NCBI GenBank assembly: GCA_023079485.1
Contig: CM041097.1
Location: 13,611,561 to 13,675,560, forward strand
DNA from: Archilochus colubris
Lineage: Eukaryota > Chordata > Aves > Apodiformes > Trochilidae
Direction: 5' to 3'
DNA length: 64,000 bases
Part shown: positions 51,531 through 64,000 of the stretch, piece after piece
How positions within the stretch are numbered: position 1 is the stretch's first letter
Layout of the letters: the number at the start of each line of letters is the position of its first letter
Translations under genes and position numbers: made by a program
Notes under the pieces: generated by a model
The model's database searches: none
What the model was told of the DNA's origin: nothing
What the model saw: the letters and a program-made list of their open reading frames with translations, nothing else

Positions 51531-51986
51531 TCTACCCAGAAAGAGCACCATGCACTGAAAGTAGGAAATAAACCACTTCTCCTACCCCCCATCCTTGCTG
51601 AACACTGATTGAGCCAGTTCAGCTGAGAAATGTCTTGAGCTGGGCTACTGTAGTTAACACTGGCTTCAGCATCCAAAGGTATGCAGGGTGCAGTTCCATC
51701 TGGGAGTCTGTTATAACCTCTAAAACCTTCTTAAAATCTGGGCTTTCTTAGATGCTGTTACCAGAGTGGGAATTTGACTCTCAGCTGTTTTTTTTGGGGG
51801 GGAGGAAGGATAAAGGAGAAGGGCTGCTCTAAAGTTTATTTGAATCTGCTCAGGAAACCTGGTCTTAAACCATGTGTACTCTTTAATCAGTAGTCTGGGT
51901 ACAATTCTGCTGCATAAGCATAAATATATGTGTGGTGCTTTTTGAAATGTTAAAAAAAATGAAATGTAGGATATTCAAGACAAGGC
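51531..51986 (+). other. PTPRG: intron between the 60-bp duplication and the LTR
   Basis: Unique-looking intronic sequence with a T/G homopolymer junction at about 51787-51802. I see no gene or repeat in it. Confidence 0.5.
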
Positions 51987-52310
51987 TGTAGTGAAATAAG
52001 GCAACCAGGTGCCACTAATTACCAGGCAGTGGGCATGAGCTTGTGTTAAGCCCACCTGTGCCTGATTAGGGCGGGGCCCAACTGCGCATGAGCAGGGTTA
52101 GGGGGCCAATAAAAGGTGAGGCTTGAAGCACAGGCTCAGCTCATTCCTGAGCAAGCCAGCAGAGAAGTCAGTCCCTCTCAGAGCAATAGCACTGATCCAG
52201 GCTAGTCAACCCTGAGGGCTATAGGCTCAGAGTACTATTCGTGAGTCTCTGCTGGAACACCTGGTTGGACCTTGAAGTGCTGTGCCCTAAAAGAGGTTCG
52301 TCTTGCTCCA
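51987..52310 (+). mobile_element. candidate solo LTR of an old endogenous retrovirus
   Basis: The 324-bp segment begins TGTAG and ends CTCCA, so it has the TG...CA ends and short imperfect inverted termini (TGTAG against TGGAG) typical of LTRs. It is flanked by CAAGGC (51981-51986) and GAAGGC (52311-52316), a 6-bp target duplication with one mismatch. Inside are a GC box (AGGGCGGGGCC, 52069-52079), a CCAAT box (52106-52110) and an overlapping AATAAAAGG (52108-52116) that could serve as TATA-like or poly(A) signal. A U3-R-U5 arrangement would put the cap site near 52140. No internal retroviral genes or second LTR lie nearby, so it is a solo LTR if correct. I do not recognise the family. Confidence 0.6.
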
Positions 52311-55300
52311 GAAGGCCTCTCAGGGTCAGCAAATCTGACACAGGACCTATGGATACTCAGGTGGTTCTGAAGCAGCCTCTAGAGCCCTGGTGAGTTGTCT
52401 TAGAGCACCTCTGCTCATTGTGTGTGAATGAGAAACCACATGCATCTTCTGCCTGTGTCACACATGCAGTTTCTGGAGTGTATGCTGGTGGAGACAGGAA
52501 ATATTTTCCTCTGTATGTGAGAATGAACCTGGCACAGCTTAGGTACCACATAAGCAAAATTGGATCTCGTCGTCCATAGCTCATTTTTATTAACTTTGCT
52601 GCCGATCTCAGTATTTCATAAATAAGTACAACATCTCAAATCAAACCAGCTTTCCCTTCTGCTGTCAGTTGATGGCATCTGGGTGGCAACAGGCCACTAA
52701 CTCGAGGCATAATTTCGGTTTATACTTCATCTTTCTTTTCCCTATTCAGGAAGCACTGTCAATATATACATGTCTTAACTGGCCTTTTCTGTTTACATGG
52801 GCACTTGTTTCTTGCCCATGGCAGGTTGCTCTAAGAATTTGCTCATGTATTTACACTTTCAGTGTCTCAACTTTTTTTATGACAGGGAAAGAATATTCCT
52901 TGTGCTTTATTTCTGGCAGGTTTGTTAAAATGGGGTTCTGAGCATCTATGGAATTGCAACTTTGTAACTTGCCGTTTTTTTGTGCATGTAGACTGACAAC
53001 CTTCTTGTTGGCATTGTGAGAGGTGTGTTTATATGTTTGCATTTGGTAGCATCAATTTATAAGACCCATAAAATGTATATTTGCATATCTGGAGTTGTAA
53101 TGATTGCTTGCATTAGAATCACTCTTTGCCTGTAGAAAACCTGGAGTGATGGTGGCAACTGCTGTCCTGTGTGGACAGGATAATGAGCCTGTGTTTAGAA
53201 TTGTTCCTTGTTGTCTGCTCAGTAATCAGTAGATGGAAGAAGAGTTCTAAACCATGTTTATTTAAATATAAAAGGTTGGAGCAATTGATAAGTCAGATTT
53301 GCAGTACACAGCAGATGTAGCCATCTCCCAAGGAACATCAAGATGCCTCATAAACAAGTGCAAATCCCAGAGAAAAATCCTGTTGTGTTGAAGGGATATG
53401 TTATCTCCTTTTATCATCCTCTGAGCTGGTGTTGTGCTCTCTACATGGGATTAGTAATAGTGGGATTAATAATAACATACTATAATTAGGCAGAAGAAAG
53501 GGAGATGCTATGTTATAAAGCTGCCTAGTGCCTCCAGGAAGAAAGGGTTTTTTAAGTGTTTAGAGGTCAGCTGTGTGTGCTGTGTTTGGTGTGGGGATCT
53601 TTGAGGGCAGCGAGGACAGTGGTAGTTGTGTGTTCTATTGCTGCTAACAGTACTAAACATCTCATTTTGCTGATTAAATGTGCTGTAATAGAAGTCATAA
53701 TAATCTTGTTTTCAATGGCCAAGTGTTTGGTCCTCAACACTTTTCTTCTATAAGATGCTGGTCTTTTCAGTTGCCACTTACCCCAATGATTTTGAGAGAG
53801 AAGAGGTTGTTACTCAAGGCTTTGTTCTTGACCCCTTTGCCTCTTCACCTTGATCTTCATGTAATTTCTTTAATGAATAGCTGAATCAATGATAGCTGAG
53901 GCTACCATATCTCTGTGCAGATGATTTGTTGAAGTGTCTCTCTGTCCTTTGCTAAGCTTCTGCTGTTCAATCTTGTGCATTGTCTCGATCCTGTAAAATG
54001 CCTTTTGAATGTCATCTCAGAGTAAATAGTATTACAGATGCCTCTATCTCCTTTGGCTCAATACTGCACCAGGCCTGTTATTCTGAATTTCTTCCATCTC
54101 TGCAGAGTATTTTCTTGTCCAGGCACTTCTTTGCTAACCTGTTCTGACTGATACATATAAAGTAAATTGTTTTTCTCAGTCATACTCCTGTTGGTCCAGC
54201 CAAAACACTTTTACTAACCCACTTGTCCATGAGATGCTTTTCCTAGAAATTTTCTGTGAACCCATCATCCAGTTATTGCATCTGATGGATACTTTTTGTC
54301 AGTCTTGAAAGCCATACATAACTGTGGCCCTCTCCATTTAGCTTCACTTGCTAGTCTTTCCAAAGTCTCTTGTCACTTCTGCTCTGCTTCTTGCTTGTCA
54401 AATGTTTCATGATCTTTGTTCCACCTTCTCCGTGGCTCCCTATATGATAACTTGTGACCTCCCTGCATTCATCTGCAGAGGTCTCTATCCTATCTGCCTT
54501 ATAAGCCCCTCTTGAAGACCTGTGTGTACCCTGCTGCTCAGTGAACTGAGCTGACAAATTGCTGACTGCTCCCTGAATCAAGATTCAGAAAAGTGTTTGG
54601 AAAATGCCTTGCATCTGTATTTGCTGGCAGCACCCACAAAGCAGTAATACTTGAAGTGGAAATCAGTCTGACTTCTTGGTACAACTTCTCCACTTGTAGC
54701 TCCTGGCATGGAGGGCTGAATCATCTCCGTTTAAATAGACAGTACTGTGAACAGATGGTAAATAATTTATGAAAAGTGAAGCTGTGAGTAGGCCTAAGAC
54801 TGAACTTGGTGTCATATCTTTCTTACTGTCAGAGATGCAGACTTGCAGCTCTGAATTGCAGCGGACTATATTCCGTTTGTAAGATGAATTTTAAATCATT
54901 TAAGAGTAAATGAGACAAAGCTGAATTTCTTGAATTAGGCTAATAACAGGCAATGATCCCCCAGAATAAAAGGCTGTGAAGGGACTGAAAGGCATTGCCA
55001 GAAATTCATCTTCTGGCTCTCCCCAGAAGGCCTACTCCAATGTAATGCTGAAGCCACTTGTCATTTTCACTTCAGCTGTTCTACTGACATGCTCAAACCC
55101 AGCACTAGATGCTGTGTCAGAAAGTTTCTTGATGTTTGAAGAAACAGCATTAACTGTGAATTTGGGAAGATACTGCAGGAGGAATAAATTCAATATTTTT
55201 GAACTAAAGGTCTATGCTGGTGAATGTGTGCTTTAGGAGTGTTTTTTAATGGTGATAAGTCTGTAAACTGGGGGTGACTTTGGTAGCAGACCCCCTGTTG

Positions 55301-57736
55301 AAGACAGCATTGTCTCAGTGCTCTATTTTCAACATGCAAAACTAGTACTGGCTTTTGCATGGAGAAGTTGATCTGGGCCAACGTGACATATTTTAGAAAA
55401 ACAAAGGAAAACCAAGAGTTACAGTATGTTTTCTCCTCTCTTTTTGATCAGTTAAGTCTGTCCAGGTGTTTTACATCTCCCATAGCAGTTAAAGTTTTGG
55501 CTGGGAATAGCTTCCCAGTTTTTCCCTGCAGCAGCTGTCAGAGGGTCTGTTGGCTGTGGAGTGCCTGATCTCTTTCTCCAGTCTAGAAGAGACCATTATT
55601 GACCTTTGGAGGATTTTTACCAATGCTTTTCTCCTGAGGTAGGCACTTTTTCCAACTAAGATCTCATTTTTGGTAAGGCTTATCAATCATTTGACAAGAC
55701 TTAGTGGAACCACAGCTCGATCCAGTGACTTGTAGCTCAGCCTGCACACACCATTCATGCTTTGCACTGATAGCTACAGTTGCCCTAAGTAACTGCAGTT
55801 TTTCTGACCTTTGGGTGTATGTACCACAGGGACCGTGTAATCCCTTGAACAAACGCTTTCTTATTTACAGAGCCATCAACACTCCAGAGAAAAAGTAGTT
55901 GGTTATGATTGCTAGAAGCAAACCTAATGCAAATGCTATCTGACATCATACAGTCAGCATTTAGCTCTAAGATATAATACAGAAGGGAGTTTCACAGTGA
56001 TTGATATGTAGAAAGTCTTAGATTCAGTTGTGGATTATACTTTTTTTTGTAAGATCCTTTCATAAGTATTCTTTGAACTTGTACCCTTTAATCAAAGAAG
56101 TCAGTGGTAAGGCTGTTCAGCAATAGACAGTAACAACAGTGCTCCTCATTAGTCATGAAGACGGACTTAGATTTCAGTCAAACTGATAAGTAGAAATTTT
56201 GTTTGGAATATCAAAGTACTGATAATGTAGAAGTTTTATCACAGAAATGGGTGATTTATTTTTTTCCCTCTCTTCAGTCAGCCTTGTGGCTAATGGTACA
56301 ACTCGGATGACAGTTCCTGCACAAAGAAAAAAAGGGTGTAATTCTGCCAAATGAGAAGTTACATGATTCATTACAAGGACCTTTAATTTGCCTTATTAAT
56401 TTTTTAAGAGTAATTTGTGAAATCTATTAAGCACGGTAGTCTTGCTGAAAACCTAGTGTGATCTCAATCGCAAAAATTCTCAGAATTATTTTTGAGATGA
56501 GTGCTATCCTGGGCTAAAAATATGTTGCACTACTGCAATCATTTCGTAGCTGGATTCACTCCATCTCACAAGCTCTTTATCTGAAATTGCTATAAGCCAT
56601 AACATAAAGCCTTTTACTTGCACACATCTAATTGAAGGAATATTTATTTGGTGCATATTAAATTCAAACTGGCCTACTTCTGAAGGAATATTTATTACTT
56701 TAAATCTGAGTACTTTGAAGAGAGAAGTTTTAGAAAAACTCTTATTCATATGACAAAGTTAATTAGAAATTTGTATTTTCGTTCCTCTTATTTGAAAGGT
56801 GGTAGCGTAGTGTTTGACAGATAGATACAGGAAATAATGATTTGTTGTAAAAATTAAAGTGGAAATTAAATTTTAATTTTTATTGGGTGCATTTTGAAAC
56901 AATTTACTGGATAGACATAGAACTTCACAGACAAGTCTGGTATGTTACAGCTTAAAACTTAGAATGCAGTAACATCTATTCTGGATTTTACAGCTTGATC
57001 ATGCATTATGGATGCTCTGTCAAAAGGGGATATGTTCCCTGCTCTTGGGTTTTGGAAGCAGTGTGGCAAACAATCCCAACATCTCTTTATAAATCTTTTG
57101 AGTTTTTATGCATGCAGAGCAATGTTAAGAACAAAACTGTCAAGAACCAGCACTATGTCTCAAAAACTGATTAAATACAAACCAACCTGTTAGCTCTCAC
57201 TGTGGCCATAAAGCTGGGGCTGTGCTTTTGGAGCAGATGCTGTAGCACCATTCCTACTCCTTCCACTGTGGTCTTACCAGCTTCCAGCAATCACAGCCAC
57301 TTGTCTTCTCCATACACCCCTCTGTACCATGTGTGTATTTGGAGAGGGAGCCATCTTCCAGTAAACTGTGCTCTCATGCAGGTCTGGAAATCAGCAGTTC
57401 TGAACAGCAATTACTGGGCTGAGGCAGTGGGCACGTTTAAAAATAGGTGAGAGAAGTAATTCCTTGATTGTTACATAACACTGCAAAAACTTCCTTGCAT
57501 GTCTTAGGTTTCTGTGTAGTGTTCTAGTGAGCTATTTGTGCCCTAGACATGGTTATGCTTAGGACTTAGACTTATTTTCTCTCTGGTTACAGTTTCCTCT
57601 TACACACCTAAGAGCTTTCAGCCTGAAGTGCTACATCCCAAAGTGTACTTGGTGTTACCTGATCATGGCAGGGCTGAGATGAAGATTGGGTGCAGCTCAT
57701 TTGAGGAGCTGTGTTTTGCGTAGATCACTTGTTATT

Positions 57737-57780
57737 ATTTTCCCTAATTTCTTTCTTTATTTTCCCTAATTTCTTTCTTT
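57737..57780 (+). repeat. 22-bp perfect tandem duplication
   Basis: ATTTTCCCTAATTTCTTTCT plus TT occurs twice without a mismatch, followed by a partial third copy (ATTTT). It is a recent local slippage or duplication event. Confidence 0.9.
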
Positions 57781-60775
57781 ATTTTACTAGTGATTGGCTG
57801 AAGTCTAAAATTGGCTAAAAGTCTAAAATACATTCTTTGCTTATCCTGTAATTCCTAGAGAAAATATTGTTTTACTGCTCTGGACAGAGCTCAGGCTTTG
57901 GTGTGAACACTGGAAGGATTCTACTTTATGTAGTAATGTACAGGCTCTTATCTATACCTGTGTGCATTTTTTCAAGAAGGTTTGTTTGTACTCTCCATTT
58001 CTGTGATATGTCCATAATGTCGGGTGTTGTGTAGAAGTCCCAACAAGCTGTAGATAAAAAGTATTACCAAATAACCTGGAACTGGATGTTATGTCTTTAG
58101 GTCTGCCCAGGTGCAGCTGAGAAAATAGCAATGCTCCTTTTGTACAAAGTTGAATGAAAACTATGTAATATTTAAAAGTACAAAATCAAAGATAAATCTT
58201 AACCCATTTCTGAACTGACACAGGCCAGATGTTAGATGCTGATTGTATCTTATTTTCACTTTGAAATGTAACCAGCTTTTTGTATGACTAGGTCCTAAGA
58301 GTTACCTGTGAAGACAAAGGTTTCATTTAAAAAATAATGATAGTGGAAACAATATCTTGATTCCAAACCTGTCAGTGCTAGAGGCAGTATGGACTTACAA
58401 ATGTGGATGTGTTTCTGGAGCACTAGCACTATGAAAGGCAATGGGATTGGGGATCTGAAGTCATTTGTGTGAGAACTGGTGAATAGATTACCATCAGAGT
58501 CTTGTTGGATTGTGGATTTTTTTAGTTTGTCTTTTTAAGCATAGTGTCATTTGCACAGACACTTCTTTTTTACCAAGCTACTGAAGGTATTTGAGGTGAC
58601 AACACATGATATAAAGGTTGTTTTTTCTGGATTTTCTTTCAGTTTGCTCACTAGCAGATCTCAGGGCATGGTTCAGTATCCCCTGTGAAAACTGAGATAT
58701 CAAAAACACCTCAGTACAATGACTTACTTGCTTCTCCTGGAGCAGCTCTGCTTCTCAAATGACTTCAGGCAAGGACTGAGAGTGTGTTTGCAGGCAGATA
58801 TGAATTCATGCTCTGCTTCAAACAGATGTGGCTATGTGCTGAGCTCTAACAGGTAGCAGTGGTCATGCAGTCACCATAGTTGATTACTGGCCAAAGGAAG
58901 GAAGTCCAGTTTGATGAACATGGCCTCACAGCCTCTGGTCCAGGCTTGCATCTGCTGCCTGAGGACTGTATGAAAAACCTGTGGGGAAGAGCAAACTTCC
59001 TTGATGCTTCTTCATCTCCCTTTCTGAGAACCACTGCCTGTTACAGAACCTTGCATGACTTAGTGGGGTTTGCATGGCAAGGTGTTGGAGGTGGGGTGTC
59101 TACACAGGTGGCTTCTCTGAGAAGCTGCCAGAAGCTTCCCCTGTGCCCAATGCTGTCTGGCTTTAAAAGGGACCCACTGCTGGCCAAGGAAGAGCCTATC
59201 AGTGATGGTTGTAGTGCCTCTCTCATAGCATCTTTGAAAAGAGGGGAAAGAAAGCAAACCTGTGCAGCTACAGCCAAAGAAAGGAGTTAGAATGAGAAAT
59301 AACTATTCAGACATCAAGGTCAGTGAAGAAGGAGGAGGTGCTCCAGGCACTGGAGCAGAGATTCCCCTGCAGCCCAGGAAGGGGTGGGAGGAAGGTGTTT
59401 TTAGGACTTGATGTTATTTCTCATTGTCATACACTGACTTGATTGGTAATTTATTTTTTTTTTCCTGCAAATCAAGCCTGTTTTACCTGTGACAGTAATT
59501 GCTGAGTTATCTCCTTCCCCATTGTTATCTCTACACATGAGCCCTTCTTTCTATTTTCTCTTCCCCATCTACCTGAGAAAGAGAGTAGTAGAACAGCTTT
59601 GGTGGGTACCTGCTGTCCAGCCAGGATCACCATGCCACAATGACAAAATCTAGCAGCCTCACAGCAGGTCCTCCTGGACCTGCACATTTATAAGAATAAA
59701 ACCAAAAAGAGCTCAGAAGGCTATGCACCAGTACCTCTGAAGATTCAGAGGTAATCTGCACCAGTAACAGGAAGGTTGTGAGATCTCGACCCTCCTAGGG
59801 GTATAGAGTACTCCAAAAATCTTGCTGCATTCAGTGGGATTATTTGTGATGTAAGGTAGTATGTAACACGAGGAAGGGACATAGCAATCTGTCTCTCTAA
59901 ATTAGCTGTTACAAAGATCAAATTAAAATTAAGGTCAGATTTCCATTCTCCCATGCATGTATTTGGCTGACATGCAAGTCAACAAGTGTTCTGTGTGCAA
60001 CTCAAGATGCAATTTGGCCCTAAATTAATTTCATTAGCTAAACTGAAACTCAAACATGGTGTGAATGAGACATCTGTTACTCTGCTGATTCATGTCTAAA
60101 GAGAAATGTCATAAGGATTTTTAGAATGCGATGCTGCATAGGAGGCAGCTGCACTGACGTGGATCAGTCTGTTTCAAAAGAAGCCTGAAACAATCAGGCC
60201 TTCTGTGGTTCTTTTTGTTGTGAATGTACATCTCTGAAAATGCAGAAAAATGAAAGTGTAACAGCAAAAATTGAGATAGAAGTGCAATGAAAGAAGAATG
60301 GAAGCTTCCCATAATTGCTGACCCATCAAACTTAAGTAAATTGTCACTGTCCCCATCGCTTTCCTTCAGTCCTTTTGGACTTTCCCTCTCCCTTTGAACC
60401 CATGCAGAGAAGCACCTTACTTAGGTGTGGCAGCACACAGTAGTGAGGAAATAATGTACATGGAAATACTGCCTTTAAATGAGTCTCTTACCCTCCTGTC
60501 TGAGCTGGCATTTCATCTGCTTTTTCCATTTAATTTCATTGGATGTGTTTTGTGCTGGTGCTTTTTTCTTGTTGGAAATGCATTTTCTCCTATTGAATAC
60601 TCACATAATCACAAACCTTCACTAATGGTGACAAAATGTTATTTATTTATGTTTATTTGTTTTTTATTGGGTTTTATAGCATCTGTTTCCTTTGGCATAT
60701 GATCTTCTCTTCTACTAAAACTGGGATTTCAGGAACACGAGCTGAAACTGCTGTGAGACTGCACTTTAAACTCTC

Positions 60776-60799
60776 TTTTTTTTTTTTTTTTTTTTTTTT
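60776..60799. repeat. poly(T) run of 24
   Basis: A continuous T run on the + strand, the longest homopolymer in the window. A reverse-oriented retroposon tail is possible, but no body is recognised on the left flank. Confidence 0.8.
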
Positions 60800-63700
60800 G
60801 GTAGGAGCCTGGGTGTGCAGGGATGGCAGGGTAGGTAGCATGCTTCCAGTGAGAATAAACACTAGGAACACAAGAATGTCAGAGCAATAACAATCCTGTT
60901 TTCATGCATATTTCCCAGGAGTAAGAGAGGCATATTGCAGATGACACATTAACAGGCTTGTCTTTAAATAGAATGTTTTTTCAAAGTCTTCCTGGGGGCA
61001 TCAATGGCTCTTCAATGCAGCATTAATGGATGCATTCTTCTGATAGAATAACAAGAATTTGGAGACTGAAAGAGATACTAAATTTACCTCCTGCCAGATT
61101 TTGCATGTCTTTATCCTCCAAATATGTACCTGGACTGAGGGCTTGCTATCTCATAGCAGAAAAAAAAAGAGCAAGAAAATCTACCCTTGTGTGCCAGTGC
61201 CCTCCTTTAGAATAAAGCCTTCTGCTTTTAGGCTTGAGAGATTTTGAGTAAGCAGAGCAGCAAGCAAGTTCAGCTGCTCCCAGTAACTGGAATTCAGGAG
61301 GTCTGTGCTTCAGAAGCTGAAGTGCTGTGTGGATTTGGTGTGTCTTCTGAACATGGCTCTGGTGGTGGAAAGATAAGGAAAAGCATGGATACTGATGCAG
61401 TTCCCAGCGCCCAGAAGTATTGTCCATTGGATCAGTTTTGCTGCATCATGAGGAAGCCTTCCAGGTGTCACTGCAGCACGTGTGGTCTCTGGTCTGAATG
61501 TGGAAAGGCTCCATCCAAAGCATTGCAGTGTCAGCAGATGGCTCTGGCTGTGGTGATTTGGCACAATTTCCATCTGGGTTAGGTGTGATTTCCAGGTCAT
61601 TTTATTGTTTTGGGTTATATCAGAAGGACAAAGAATGTTTTGTGTTTTGATAGGTGTCTGTTCTCTGGCTTTTTGTTGTTGTGTTTGTTTTTTTTTTAGT
61701 TTTTATTTACTTATTGGGATGAAGTCATCAACTTGATTGGATGGGTGATGTAAGTTAGCAGATCCATAAGGAGCCAAGTTTGCCACAGTAATGTATTTCA
61801 AGCTCACCAAACACGTGTTCTGCTCTTCCAGATTAGGTCTTTTGTTAGTTACTTCCCATTGAAGCTCTTCTACTCTGCTTAATTTAAATATTCAGCAGAA
61901 CCTGGAACTTGAGTTCTTCCCTCTTCCTCTTTTCCTGCCCCTGGCATTGTCTTAGTAGGAGGCAATTGAGCCTTTTTTTTTTTAGATCCAATGAATATTT
62001 AAATATTTGATATAAATATTTGCTAGATATTAATTGAGAACAAGTGAGCAAACAAGTCTAACTCCATATGCTAATGCTTACTATAGTTTACTGGTAGTTG
62101 GGAAACAGGATGATGCTTGAGCTGTGGCACACGCTCTTGCAAGTACTTGCTAGGCAGAGTGAGGAGCTTTGATGCTTGATCTGCCCCAAGAGTATTCTCT
62201 AGTTCAGAGTGTAAGGGCAGAGAAGGAGATCCAGGTCTGCCAGAAAGGAGGTTTAAACCTGCTGGCCTCCAGGGGAATTTCCTAATTGCTTTATTTAGTT
62301 TTCAGATAGGTTCGTGCACAATTCTAGTTCCTTGAAACCACATTTTGTCTTTTTAATTCTTGGAGGGAGGAGGAGGAGGAGTGACTTTAGCACTGAAAAG
62401 GACTATTTTTGACCTTGTCAGCTTACACTACAGGAGACACCTGTACTTCCAAGGCCTTCCTTACTTCTACATAAGCCTAGAAGAGCAGGAAAATGCTAAT
62501 ACAGAACCCCATAAGATTGAAAGGCTTCAATATGCTCAAAAGACTTATTGGAGAAACTTAAATTCAGGCAGTAGAACTTCTTCATTTCAATAAAGATAAT
62601 AAAAAAATGTTCCTTTTTAGAATTATTAGATTAACAAAAGTCTAAAGAATTTTTAGGTCAATGGCTTTAGAAAAACTTGTTTGGCACAGAGTAAGTGTTA
62701 TGAGCAGCTCACTGAGACTGCTTTTGAATGTCTTTAGCACTCTTATACAATAGATGAGAGTATTACAGAAGCAGTTTTAGATTAATATGCAGCAATATAT
62801 GATGTAATCTTGCAAATCAATTGATGAAATGGCTCTGCAAGTAAGAAAGCTTAACTTTTTCATCTCTGGTAAAAGCCTTGAAGCCTTTGGCTCAAAACTG
62901 TGTCAGTGTAGGGATGGCTATGAAAGGTTTAGTGATACAGTGCAAGGATGGAGTATTTCACACTGCAGTTCAGTTTTGTCTCAGTTCTGTATTAACATTT
63001 GATATCCTGGTGCATCAGAAGCAGCACTCTAGAGCTAGCAGTATGTTCTGATCCTCCTAGGTTTGCTTCATTGCATTTTTAAATTTATGACTTACTATTT
63101 TGAGAGATCTGTCAGAAAGAAAGCATATGGCTTTGTGCATTGTTTTGATGCTTTGGGGTTTAAGTGTACTTAAATTACTGGGAAAGCCAGTTGCTGAGAT
63201 GCTCAGGTCACATGGAAGATGAGGATTCAGGTTTGCTTAGGATCTTGCCTGGTGCACAAACTTGGCACTTCAGACTGAAGGCTTTGCATGTCCTATGGCA
63301 CAGCCAGCTCAGGGTGCAGGGCTGCATCCAGGTGCCAGTTCCTCCCTGAGCCAGGAGCTCTGGTGGGTTTGTTACTGGTTGATAGTGCTCTGTGCTGCTC
63401 ATTAGAATTAGCCCAGAAAACCATGACACTAAGGGGACTATTTGAAGAAAATTAAACAATAAACTTGAGTTTGACCAAGCCAAGCATTTGCTGGAGCAAT
63501 GGTACGGCATATACTCAGCAGATCATCTCTGGATGGTCCTCTGGCCAAACAGGGGGTAGAGAAGAGCAGTGCTTTGGTGCAGCAGGGGAGCATCATTTAT
63601 TACCTAGTAGGTGGAATTTAAAAAGATCTGAGGGAGAGATGACAGATGTGAGGAGAACTTATGTCCATGTAGGATCAGTTATATTTAAATGCCCTGGTAT

Positions 63701-64000
63701 ATTTGTGTTTTGAAATGGCTTTTTGAGAAATGGCAATCTTAAAAGAAAGACCAAAGAATGTGCTGTTTGATTTCACATCAAACCTTTAAGACAGGATAAT
63801 ATTCACTCCAGGGAAAAAGAATGGCTGAATAAAAGTAGAAATTTCAATGTACTGAAGTTTTGAGTAATCAGTGTGCAGTGTCCGTGATGTCTACTGAAAT
63901 TTTATGAAACAGCTCTGCAAATTTAGCCAGAATGGATTTTAACTTACACTGTAATTATGGAGCTGGGTTTTTTGCAGATGCAGTTGCTTCTGACAGGCTT

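Larger units (their letters stand above)
52317..64000 (+). other. PTPRG: PTPRG intron 1 continues to window end, no exon supported
   Basis: AT-rich sequence with short, unrecognisable reading frames; the longest, 58880-59290 at 136 codons, has no domain. It holds a 22-bp tandem duplication at 57737-57780, a 24-base T run at 60776-60799, T/G-rich sequence at about 61670-61700 and an AT-rich palindromic patch at 61991-62035. No sequence resembling PTPRG exon 2 is seen, so the intron extends past the window. Confidence 0.6.

Noticed and set aside
58880..59290. 136-codon plus-strand frame in intron 1
   Set aside because: No recognisable motif, and opposite-strand frames of similar length overlap it, so it is compatible with local composition.
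60776..60799. Poly(T) as the tail of a reverse-oriented processed gene copy
   Set aside because: No gene-like sequence is recognisable on the left flank and no target-site duplication was found.
61994..62007. Perfect 14-bp AT palindrome AATATTTAAATATT
   Set aside because: Such palindromes are common by chance in AT-rich intron. Nothing nearby suggests an origin or a cruciform-dependent function.

Overview
This window looks like nuclear DNA of a vertebrate, most probably a bird. It is AT-rich with almost no long reading frames. It contains one CpG island, a short CR1 LINE tail ending in the avian-style ATTCTGTG octamers, a candidate solo LTR of about 324 bp, and otherwise low interspersed-repeat density. 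Nothing in it is prokaryotic, and I found no operons, CRISPR arrays, rRNA or tRNA genes.

I recognise only one protein-coding exon with confidence. A short open frame inside the CpG island (10993-11077) encodes a 28-residue signal-peptide-like start ([10 protein letters not shown]...CFP) and runs into a strong GTGAGT splice donor. It matches the start of receptor-type protein tyrosine phosphatase gamma (PTPRG) as I remember it from other vertebrates. The next exon, which begins the carbonic-anhydrase-like domain, is not in the window. Bases 11078-64000 are therefore read as the first part of a very long intron 1, and bases 1 to about 10250 as 5' flank.

Layout: 1-9572 is AT-rich upstream flank with simple repeats and no supported gene. 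9573-10030 is a degenerate minisatellite of about seven 58-71 bp units directly before the promoter. About 10240-12150 is a CpG island with GC boxes, a pure pyrimidine tract, a TATA-like TTTAAA, an ETS-type site, three upstream reading frames, the coding part of exon 1 and the 5' end of intron 1. From about 12.2 kb to the end is intron. It carries an uninterrupted 329-nt polypyrimidine tract (25130-25458), CR1 relics (about 20.86 and 32.74 kb), several homopolymer tracts, a CpG-containing GC-richer patch (33.34-33.97 kb), short tandem duplications (37.36, 49.18, 51.41 and 57.74 kb) and the candidate solo LTR (51987-52310).

The most useful second-look items are the promoter-proximal minisatellite, the upstream reading frames of PTPRG, the long H-DNA-prone tract, the sense-oriented solo LTR with its own promoter and poly(A) motifs, and a possible alternative terminal exon near 44.2-44.7 kb that is in frame with PTPRG exon 1. 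The last is only a hypothesis. I did not find a convincing new molecular system.
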